Shown: positions 42,680 through 50,753 of the stretch, one piece after another
Position numbering within the stretch: position 1 is the first letter of the stretch
Layout of the letters: every line of letters begins with the position of its first letter
Assembly: GCF_000142905.1 (NCBI RefSeq)
Contig: NW_013657647.1
Coordinates: 178,389-229,141, forward strand
Source: Thecamonas trahens ATCC 50062
Lineage: Eukaryota > Apusozoa > Apusomonadida > Apusomonadidae
Length of the DNA stretch: 50,753 nt
Direction of reading: 5' to 3'
Notes under the pieces: model-generated
What the model was told of the DNA's origin: nothing
The model's database searches: none
Seen by the model: only the letters and a program-made list of their open reading frames with translations
Made by a program: the position numbers and the translations under genes

Positions 42680-45600
42680 CAGCGTCTGAGCCAAAGGTGG
42701 CGATGTGGCCACTGGTGCAGTATCGTGCTCGTCGTCACCCTCGTCATCGCTCTCATCGCTGCTCCAGGAGACAAGGCTGTCGAGCTCGGCGGCCGATCCG
42801 TCGCCGCCGTTGTAGCGGGCGAGGAGGGCCGAGGCGGCCGTCGAGTGTTTGAGCCAGAGGCGCGCGCCCTCGATGACCGAGGCGACGACCGAGGCGAGGA
42901 GCAAGACGATGACGAGAGCGACGATAACAGTCGCGCGTAGAGGCTGAGGTCCGATGGCGAGAAAGAGGATGCCGAAGAGAGCGGTGAGCGTGGCGGCCAT
43001 GTCGTATGCCGTAAAGAGCGACGACGCGTAGGGCGAGAAAAACCGAGGAGCGCCACCGATGCCGCGCCAATGAGGAGGAGGGCGGCGGCGAGGCTGATTC
43101 CGGTGTGGAGCGTGGCGTGGAGCGCAGCGTGGCCAATGTGGCTGGCGTAAAAGACGAGAACATACCACGAGTGCGGCGGGACGTGCCGGTGGACAATCTG
43201 CATGTGGAGCGCCGGCCATGTCGCCGGACGCGCGAGGGCCATGGCGGCCGTGGCTGGGAGCCCGATGACCACTGCTATGCCGACAATGAGCACGACCGGG
43301 AAGTACGACCACCACTCGGGCGTGTAGCAGAGCGCGCCTGGGTGGCCAAGGACCGACCGATCGGGTGAGCCAGGCACGGCTGAGGAGCAGATGGTGAACT
43401 CGAGGAGACGGACAGCAACCGGGAGGAAGGAGAACTCCAGGAGACTGTACCAGACCCGGAGCGAGGCCCGGATGAGATCGATCGGCGCGATGGAAGCCTG
43501 GGTGAGGGTCCGACCGAGGATGGTCGACGCAGCCCAGATGGGATGAGTGGCGGCGAGGCGGGTGCCAACGGTGGGGATCCAGATCTTGATCCAGGCGATG
43601 CCGAGGGCAGCGGCGAGAGCGGTGGCGAGGGCGATCCAGAGCGGCGATGAGATGGCGATGAGCCAGTTGGCAAAGTACGCCGAGTCGCCAGAGATGCCCA
43701 GGCCACACTCGGCGTCGACGACCGAGAGCTCGAGGCGAAAGATGGCGAGGAGCGAGAAAGCGCGAAGATCAGCGTCGCTGGTGGGCACTACCGTCGAGCC
43801 GTAGAGTGCCAGAAGCTGGAGCGCACCCACAGTGATGTCGATGGCGACCGCAAACTGTGGGACAATCCGGGTGGAGAAGTACAGCACAGTGGAGGCGACG
43901 ATGACGGCACCAATGACCACCGCCGCAGCCCACCCGTTGTGCGCGGCGCACGGGGTGCACACGCCCTGGAACCACCGATAGCCAGGCGCGCATGCTCCAC
44001 ACAGCCGCCCGCTGTACCCGATCCCGCACGACGCGCTGGCGTTGAGCCCGGGGCAGGCGGCGGTGACCCTGCAGCGGACAAAGGTGCGGCTTGGCCCTGA
44101 TCCCACCGCCATGTAGCCCGGCGCAGCGAGGAGGCTCGCTGTTCCGCCGGGGCAGATGGCGCCTGTCGGGCACGGCGCGCAGTCCGGTCCGGTGTGACCC
44201 GGCGCGCACACGCAGTCGGCGATCGAGGTTGAGAGCGGCGGCGCGTCGCGGCCGGGAGGACAGGCGATGCACGAGCCGAGGCCGCCACCGGCGTACGATC
44301 CCTGGGCACAGCCGATACAAAAGGTGGCGTTGGCGTGTGGCGCCGTGCCTGGCTGGCAGAGCAGCCGTGTAATGGCAAGGACCGGTGCCGAGAGCGCCGA
44401 CTTGTGCCCGCGCCATCGCGCGAGTACTTGGAACATGTACTCAGTGCCCGGCGTGAGGTCAGAGAGCTCGATGCTGAGCCGCGCCACGGCTTCGGCTACT
44501 AGCATCGAATTGGCGTAGACGTCGTAGACGAGATCGTCTGGCGCCTCGCTCTCGCTCACCCTGGCCGCCTCCCACGCCAACAGCCCGGTGGTGTAGCTGA
44601 CCGACACCGCAAGCGCGCGCGGTGGGACAATGTGCGGTGTGACGCCGATGACGATCTCGGTCGTCCGAGTCGGCGGGCCGTACTCGAGCACCAACGTGGC
44701 GTTGGAGCCGGGCGACGGCGTGTAGATTGGCTCGAAGACGAGCGTAGGGCCGTTGCTGTCGAGCGTCGCTCCGGCCACCGCGCTCGACAGGCAGAGCTCG
44801 AGCAGCGATGGATCAACGCCGGGTGCGGACGACGAGAGCGCGAGCGAGACGGCAATGCGGTCACCGATGGACACTGTGAGCGGCTCTGTAGCGTTGATCG
44901 AAAGCTTGGCGTGGCTGTTGTAGACGGGAGTGAGAGCATCGCGGACACGGACGACGGCGAGATGTGGCGCGAGTGTGGCGATGCTGACCGGGCCGTCGTC
45001 GCTGCTCGCCAGCGCCAGTCGGCGCGGACGGCCAACAACGGTGGCAGTCGCTGCGCCCGGGGCAGTATGCACAGCAATGATCGTCGAAAGCAGCGACGAC
45101 GACGACGCTGTCGCACGGTAGACAATGACTGCACTGGCGAACTCCGGCTCAAGCGGCGGAAAGACGGCCAGGTTCTCAAGCGCGGCGATCGGGACGGGCA
45201 TGACCGGATTAAGTGGTGTGAGATCGCCGGCGGCGGAGAGAAGAAAGAGCTGCGTCGGTGAGGCGAGGAGAACGAGTGACGCTGAGAGCGGCTTGGGTGC
45301 GACGATGGCCGATGCCGGGACGACGACACTGGCGATGGTGGTCCAGTCGTGGGCGGCGATGAGCACGATACTGTCGCCAGGCGCAGCCGCGGCAGTCGAG
45401 GCAAGCGGGCCGACGACGATGGCCGATGGGAGGACAACGGCACGCACGATGGGCCCGGACGAGCGGTTAAAGCTATGCGGGAGGCTGAGCGAGGTGCCAA
45501 GGGGGACTGATGCCGAGATAATGAGCATGCCGTCGTGCGGCGAGGTTGTGAGTGTCGTACCGACAAGCATCGGACCGTCGTGTAGCGAGAGGATAACCGC

Positions 45601-46272
45601 AGCAGCTTCGGCAGCGTCGCCGGCCACCAGTGCAACAAGCCCGGCACTGCCTGCGCCCGGGAGGGCGGCGAGCGTGAGGGCGGGGCTGCTCGCCGCACCA
45701 ATGACCGGAACGTGAGCATCGGCGGCGGCCAACACCATCGCCTCGGCCATGCCCTCGGCTGGCGAGGGGACGACGATGGCGTCTATAAAGACAGAGCTGT
45801 TGCCCGCCGTGGCATAGACAAGATAGCCCGGGAGCAGCGAGGTCGGTGGAAGAAACAGAGCCGACGAGGGGACGATGTGGCGGGAGGACGGGCTCGGCGC
45901 CGCGCACGACCATGATGCGTAAGCGCTCGAGCTGTTGTTGACCGTGCAGACTGATGTGGTCAACTGCACTGGTGATGACGTCGTGGGGGAGGAGGACGAG
46001 GAGGAGACGACGAGCTGTGTGTCCGACATACGCACCATACGCTCGACACTCTGTCTGTGAACACCATCACCGCATGTCGCCGACGTGGAAATTTGCCACA
46101 CACCCACGCTGCCCACACCATCATCACCATTGTCGCCATCAATATGTGAGAGACATACATGGGAGGCCATCGCACCAGAGCCCGAGCCTGAGCCCACGTC
46201 ATGGCTCAGACAGAGGACCACCATGACAGCCACCACCGCCAAGAGCTTTGCTATCACCTGCCGGTGGACCAT
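42530..46272 (-). CDS. Multi-pass surface receptor with FN3-like and Cys-rich ectodomain, frameshifted near C-terminus
   Basis: A signal peptide (LLAVVAVMVVLCLS) leads an ectodomain of about 800 residues: a Ser/Ala/Val-rich beta region, a fibronectin type III-like domain (from PPRALAVSVSY through LTPGTEYMFQVLARW, about 44640-44370) and an ephrin-receptor-like Cys-rich module (CIACPPGRD, CAPCPTGAICPGG, CGACAPGY). About eight hydrophobic helices follow from 43930. The first frame runs 46272-42679, but after the T5 run (complement of 43038-43042) it loses sense. The alternative frame gives the last helices (ALFGILFLAIGPQP, VIVALVIVLLLASVVASVI) and an acidic tail (DESDDEGDDEHD), so one T is probably missing. 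Even then the tail overlaps the oxidase frame. It is related at the Cys-rich/membrane junction to the receptor at 23.9 kb. Confidence 0.78.
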
Positions 46273-46819
46273 AATATAATCAGACTGCGCAGAAAGGGGA
46301 GGGGGGGAGGGGAGGGGGAGGGGGGAGGAGGACGGGGTATGGGTAAGGGCAGAGGGAGGTCCTGGGGGGTCAAGTGGACCTATGCCGGTAGTATGGGTGT
46401 GGAGACTGGTCGGCTGGTGGTGGCGGTAGCTGTCGTTGGTCGCTGGCTTTGGTTGCTAGTGCTTTGGCTCTTGACGCACGCGTTGAATGAGTTGATCGTC
46501 TTGACCACAGGTGTACCCAACTCGGGCTGGAAAGGCTACGTTAGACACGTAGAGTAGAAATTTGATCGACTACTATATAGCTAGTGGTGGTACGTATGTA
46601 CATGGGTGGGTAATATAGGTAACCCGGCTTGTACATGGCCGTACGAGGTGCAGGTGGACCGGATGTCACTCATGTGAACGGTGCGGCGAAATCGGCGAGA
46701 TTGGCACGTTTTTTCGTGGGAAATGAAAAAGGTGCAAGCGGAGCGTGTGGAGCGTGTGTAGGTGTGGGACAGGCAAGGCGGATTGAGGTTGGGAGGCAAT
46801 ACTCGTCGATAGCAGGAGC
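46273..46819. promoter_or_regulatory. Divergent promoter region, G-rich block
   Basis: These 547 bp lie between the receptor (-) and the channel gene (+). A G-rich block (about 46295-46340) is a C tract on the receptor's sense strand, 20-70 bp before its ATG. A TATATAG stretch lies near 46574-46580. An open frame with one hydrophobic stretch (about 46400-46500) lacks host codon bias, so I do not call it. Confidence 0.4.
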
Positions 46820-48454
46820 ATGAGTAGCACTGAAGAGTATGAGTATGACTTGGTGGGGATGTCGGTAGCGACGGGGCAGCTCGGTGGCATCGTATTGGAA
46901 GAGGTCGGTGGCTATGGAGGAGAGGCTCGAGGTGGTGCGAACAACGCCGTTGGCCACGACGACGGCCAGCATGATGGAAGTGATCAAGATGATGATGTGC
47001 GGAGACGGCTCGAGTCCGAGGTACAGGCCTTCCGCAGGCGCGCCGTCCGATTCGCTCCGCCTGAGGATCCGGAGGGACTGGACCACGTGGTCATGCTGCG
47101 ATGGGAGGGGAAGGAGCGAAAGCAGTTTGGCGGTGACGGTGGCAGAGGCGGAGGAGGAGAAGAGCAGGGATCGGTGCTCGCTCGGCTGAACAACACGTCG
47201 TTTGCGCTTGCGCTCGGCCTCTGCTCCAATGCTGTCCTCCTTCGCGCGCTGGACAACATCGGCTTGCCGACGGCATCAGGCTTTGCTACCCTCCCGGCCG
47301 GGCTGGCCACCTTTGGCTGGGTGGTGGGCTTTCTAGCCCTCGCTGCTGTTGCCTTGCTCTACGCGGCCAAGGTCATCGTCTCACCGAGTACTGTCTCGCG
47401 CGAATTCCGCAATCCGGCGCGCATCAACCTGTTCTTTGCGCCGATGCTCGCCAGTGTGCTGCTAGCCATCGCGGCACCGGACGACACCCGATCAGGCCCT
47501 GTCATGGTGGGGATGTGGATGCTGGCGGCGGCGTATCAGCTCGTTTTCTACATGGTTCTCGTCCATCGATGGATCTACACGGCGACGGCGCGGAACGTGC
47601 ACATGCTCAACCTCATGTCTGTGGTGGGCTTTTTCCTCCTCACCACCTTTGGCAGCACCATGCCGCGCGACGAGGCCGTCTCGATGCGGCCGGCACTCGA
47701 GTTTACCATGGTTGCTGGCTCCATTGCCCTCGTCGTCACCTTTCTCCAGCTCTTCATGAACCCGTTTGAAATCGGCGCCGAGGAAAAGTCATCGCCCATC
47801 ATCTTCCTCTTCCTCGCCCCGCCGTCGGCCGCCGCCATTGCCGCCCGCTCGCTCTCTGATTTGTACCAGACTGCCGAGAGCGGCGCCGCTGCAGCTGGTG
47901 AAGCCGCCGGCGTCCACTGGGTCTTCCGCATTTACTTCTACTTTGCCATCCTCTGCTTCTTCTGGGTCATCCCGGGCGCCGGTGCGTTCTTCAAGACCAA
48001 GACCTTCAAGGTCTCCTTCTGGGCCTATCACTTTCCCGTCACCGCCTTTGCCACTGCCTTTCTCACCTACGCCGCCAGAGAGACGCCCACCACCATCGTC
48101 CGCCTGCTCGCCGCCCTCGCCTGCGCCTTGTCGTTTGTCACTCTCTTTGCCATCCTCGCTCGCACCATCTACCACGTCTTTGTCACCCTCTGTGGCTCAT
48201 CGGCGCCGCCGTCGTCATCGTCCGCTCGCTCTGCCATCAAAGATCTGGCAGCGTATGGCGAGAGCGAGCGCCCGATCGACAGCTCGGTCCCGCGCAAGGC
48301 TCGCAAGGTCCGAGTCCATCGTCGGCGGCGGGTGCGTCGTGTGGAGCGCGCGCGGCCTTTGGAGGGTGGACGGCATGGTCGTGGTGAGGAAGGGAAGCTC
48401 AAGGAAAGCCTGGAGACCGAGAGCGTCGAGACTGGCGAGACCGGCTCGCTGTGA
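46820..48454 (+). CDS. TehA/SLAC1-type anion channel (TDT family)
   Basis: At 544 residues, an acidic and basic disordered N-terminus (1-115) is followed by about ten hydrophobic helices. Family-like segments are FALALGLCSNAVLLRAL at the start of the membrane core, PARINLFFAPMLASVLLA, the APPSAAAIAARSL loop matching the TehA/Mae1 'APP' motif, and FWAYHFPVTAFATAF matching the conserved WWAxxFP element. The C-terminal tail is very basic (about 475-525). Relatives move nitrate, chloride, malate or tellurite-linked anions across the plasma membrane; plant SLAC1 is gated by phosphorylation of such tails. Start ATG 46820 (MSSTEEYEYD); no intron is seen. Which anion is carried cannot be told. Confidence 0.85.
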   Translation: MSSTEEYEYDLVGMSVATGQLGGIVLEEVGGYGGEARGGANNAVGHDDGQHDGSDQDDDVRRRLESEVQAFRRRAVRFAPPEDPEGLDHVVMLRWEGKERKQFGGDGGRGGGGEEQGSVLARLNNTSFALALGLCSNAVLLRALDNIGLPTASGFATLPAGLATFGWVVGFLALAAVALLYAAKVIVSPSTVSREFRNPARINLFFAPMLASVLLAIAAPDDTRSGPVMVGMWMLAAAYQLVFYMVLVHRWIYTATARNVHMLNLMSVVGFFLLTTFGSTMPRDEAVSMRPALEFTMVAGSIALVVTFLQLFMNPFEIGAEEKSSPIIFLFLAPPSAAAIAARSLSDLYQTAESGAAAAGEAAGVHWVFRIYFYFAILCFFWVIPGAGAFFKTKTFKVSFWAYHFPVTAFATAFLTYAARETPTTIVRLLAALACALSFVTLFAILARTIYHVFVTLCGSSAPPSSSSARSAIKDLAAYGESERPIDSSVPRKARKVRVHRRRRVRRVERARPLEGGRHGRGEEGKLKESLETESVETGETGSL

Positions 48455-49355
48455 TTGGAAGCTGCTGTCGAGGGCGAGGAGGCTCGATGAGGAGAGCTTC
48501 ACTTCCGGTTTGGATTGAATGCGCTCCTGGTGTGCGTTCAGCAGGCGGGGCGTGTCATGCGCGGGACAGGTTGAAGCGGCCAGGCTTATCGCCCACTACA
48601 GGCCGGGTCGCTTGACGGCCGTCACGCGTCTCATGTCGGGCGTGGTGGACCGAGCGGATCTTGAACTTCTCTGCCGATGGCACCGTAGAGGACTTCGCGG
48701 CACACCCGCTCGCGGGAAGGCCACGCGGCGGACAAAGGCAGCCATGGCCACCAAGACGTTCATCTCGGGCGCCGCCGGGCGCCGCGGGAGCGCCCGTGAG
48801 AGCATCGATCGCGCGTTGCAGGTCGATGGTCGTTCCGCTTTCGCCCACCAGCTTGAGCATGGGCTTGCAGTGGTCGTGGTCGACCGTGACGGCATCTGCT
48901 CCGCCACCCTCCGCCACATGGCCCGAGCCCACAATCACAAGCAGTCATGTCTGCACCTGACCTGTCCCCCCATTTTCTTCCCGGCAGCTAGCAGGTACGT
49001 AGCGGGACTCTCCGTGCATTATGCCCCATGCCTCCCTCTGCGTTGATATGCGGTGTCGTAGTCTCCATCAACCCGTTTCCGGCTCGCGTTTTCTCGCCCT
49101 CCAGTGGGCACCCCATACCGAATCCCCTTCTCCTTACCCGCTCGACACTCTGCTATGGTTCCACGCTATGGTTCCGCAGAAAGCTCACATCGTGCCAGCA
49201 CAAGCCACCTCTCTTTGGCTGATTATCTCCCTCCGCACGTGCCCTACACCCACGGGTGCAATGGCCCTCGCATCGTTGATCCAAGAAAAAACGAAAACAT
49301 AATCTAACTCACTCCTGCTTCGGTTGGCACAGCACGCGACAACATCCTCGAGATC
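48455..49355. other. Interval with one possible minus-strand small gene
   Basis: The best candidate is minus strand 48938-48555 (127 residues; DAVTVDHDHCKPMLKLVG, TIDLQRAIDAL), which begins with an ATG and host-like codons but becomes ambiguous after residue ~60, where two other frames look equally good. No family is recognised. The rest (48960-49355) shows no convincing coding signal. Confidence 0.3.
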
Positions 49356-49697
49356 ATGGCTTCCGGACACCTCTCGATTGAAACACACTCAAATGCATGT
49401 CCTCATCCGCCTGAGCATCCTGTGTTTGTGGTCTTGGTCGAGGCCGACGAAGCACTACAGTTGACGCTGGTGCAGCGCGACGAGGCCGGAGCCATTTTGC
49501 CGATCGGCTCCGACGCGGACAACCCGGGCTGGTATCTCAAGCGCAACTACAGTCGTGTCTTTGGCCATTCCAGTGTCTTGGAAATCTACCGTGGCTTCCT
49601 CAAAGCCGACGAGCTCGCTACTGCAAGCCCTCTCCACACCCAGCGATACCAGGCCGGTGGTGACATGAATCACCACACCATCAAGATCACCGCGTAA
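49356..49697 (+). CDS. Small conserved-looking protein of unknown function
   Basis: This 113-residue frame begins ATG at 49356 and uses strongly host-like codons. Visible are an acidic, hydrophobic beta segment (PVFVVLVEADEALQLTLV), a Trp/Tyr segment (NPGWYLKRNYSRVFG) and a His-rich end (MNHHTIKITA). There are no signal peptide or membrane helices. The alternating hydrophobic pattern suggests a small beta-rich cytosolic protein. I do not recognise the family. Confidence 0.6.
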   Translation: MASGHLSIETHSNACPHPPEHPVFVVLVEADEALQLTLVQRDEAGAILPIGSDADNPGWYLKRNYSRVFGHSSVLEIYRGFLKADELATASPLHTQRYQAGGDMNHHTIKITA

Positions 49698-49736
49698 GCC
49701 TGAGCCGCCCCCGTCACAACCCAAGCACATCTGACA

Positions 49737-50287
49737 ATGTTAAAGCGCACACACGCACGCACGCACGCACCAGCTGCCTCGATTCCAGTCCCCGCCACTC
49801 ATGTGACTCTCGGATTCGCCCCTTGTCGTTGCTCATCATGCCCGTCAACGGCGCCACCACCGACAAACTCGTCCATTGCCGCCAAGATCCACAACGCTAT
49901 CAACCTCTCGACCAAGCGCCTAGTGTTTATCGTTGTCAAAGACAAGCTCCGTGCCCGCGCAACTCGCTCATGCTGCAGCCATGCGACGCCGATCGGTGGC
50001 GGTGCGCGACAACGAGTCCGAATGACCGCACCGTTGATGGATACGGGCTGCGGACTGCCTTGAGGACAGAAACAATGAACGTGGCGGCCCCAGCAAGGAC
50101 CACGCATCCGTTTTCGAGGATAAACGTGAGTGTCATCAGTGCCATCGACGTTAATGCTGTTTGTCTCCTCTGCGCTCACTCCTCAAACACTCGGTCCGCC
50201 AACGATTCTAGGCCAGCGTCCATGTCGACCCGCACGTGCCGCATGTGTTTCAGCAAGCGCGCTTCTGATCCAGCTGTTAATCACTGA
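49737..50287 (+). other. Possible small spliced or frameshifted gene
   Basis: The segment 49868-49965 encodes IAAKIHNAINLSTKRLVFIVV and KDKLRARATRS in excellent host codons, but its frame has no good ATG nearby. The likely start, MPVNGATTDKLV at 49838, is one base out of frame. An intron or indel is probable. Function is unknown. A CACA/CGCACG repeat precedes it at about 49746-49770. Confidence 0.35.
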
Positions 50288-50584
50288 AGTACGCTTGGGG
50301 CATGCTGACCAGGATGACAGAAAGGCTGTGCGTTAGATGCCATTTCTACAGGTACACACGCATCACCGTGACACCCGACCAACTGCAACCCCAACCCGCA
50401 CCGTCTCCAAGACAACGTAAACACCCAACCATTGTCCCCCCACATATGATAACTTTGTCCTGTCTGCTTCCATATGTGAATACGGCCCAAAATGAGCTCT
50501 CCATACCACCTACACTGGCAAAGACCACTGACAAGCAACGTTTTCGGTCAACACACAAAGGTTTCTCAACTAAGTCATCTGGTC

Positions 50585-50687
50585 AACCCTCAAAGCCACC
50601 ACCACCACCACCCACCACCACCACCACCACACGGCACAGCAACGGAAGGACGGACAGTACACCTCACCCTCCACACACACACACACC

Positions 50688-50734
<47 letters not shown>

Positions 50735-50753
50735 CACGACGACGACGACGACG
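50585..50753. repeat. CCA, CA and GAC simple repeats at window end
   Basis: Interrupted CCA triplets (about 50598-50630), a long AC dinucleotide run (about 50672-50731), then CGA triplets to the edge. No gene is seen between 50290 and 50585. Confidence 0.9.

Noticed and set aside
46201-46557. Small membrane protein frame upstream of the channel gene
   Set aside because: It overlaps the receptor start in antisense, and its one hydrophobic stretch comes from GT-rich low-complexity DNA.
50585-50753. CRISPR-like or telomeric repeats at the window end
   Set aside because: The units are plain CCA, CA and CGA microsatellites without spacers, and do not resemble a telomere repeat.
1-50753. tRNA, rRNA or other structured RNA genes
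   Set aside because: I saw no cloverleaf A/B-box pair or rRNA-like block by eye; a covariance-model scan would be needed to exclude one.

Overview
This window looks like nuclear DNA from a GC-rich, intron-poor unicellular eukaryote. The eukaryotic signs are two short GT-AG introns, a signal-peptide receptor with FG-GAP, beta-helix and fibronectin-type domains, a P1B copper ATPase with N-terminal metal-binding domains, an SLC38-type amino acid carrier, an EOGT-like glycosyltransferase, SLAC1/TehA-type and NADPH-oxidase-type membrane proteins, and an LTR retrotransposon. Codon choice is strongly GC-ending (ctc, gtc, gag, gac, tcg), which helps separate real frames from the many shadow frames. 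An apusomonad such as Thecamonas is my best guess, but that is recollection and not proof. The contig holds a 100-N gap and at least seven places where one missing base at or beside a short homopolymer breaks an otherwise clear reading frame, so several gene models are given as spans with a suspected frameshift.

Layout. 1-5.1 kb: a membrane-anchored penicillin-acylase-family Ntn hydrolase (+), then a FAD oxidoreductase fused to a DUF3431-like domain (+, one intron). 5.15-17.7 kb: one large trimodular non-ribosomal peptide synthetase (-) with a degenerate starter condensation domain and a terminal thioester reductase; it ends 17 bp from the FAD gene. 18.2-19.9 kb: amino acid transporter (+). 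20-21.8 kb: GT61-type glycosyltransferase (-), interrupted by the gap. 22.1-23.6 kb: Cys-rich protein with tandem PH-like domains (+). 23.9-28.4 kb: FG-GAP/beta-helix receptor (+), cut in its membrane domain by a complete Ty3/gypsy-type element (28386-33366; identical 146-bp LTRs, 5-bp target duplication ACAGT). 33.4-34.7 kb: AT-richer debris with an inverted solo LTR. 34.7-39.3 kb: copper ATPase (-) and ferric-reductase-type protein (+), divergent over a promoter with repeated CTCCAC boxes. 40.0-46.3 kb: an NADPH oxidase and a large multi-pass receptor (both -), probably one fused gene. 46.8-48.5 kb: TehA/SLAC1-type anion channel (+). 48.5-50.8 kb: one or more small genes and simple repeats.

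Functional reading. The left 22 kb may be a protist secondary-metabolite neighbourhood: NRPS, acylase, oxidoreductase, amino acid carrier and glycosyltransferase. The copper pump and metalloreductase pair fits joint copper/iron handling. The most unusual candidate is the receptor-NADPH oxidase fusion, in which an extracellular sensor would be built into a superoxide-generating enzyme.
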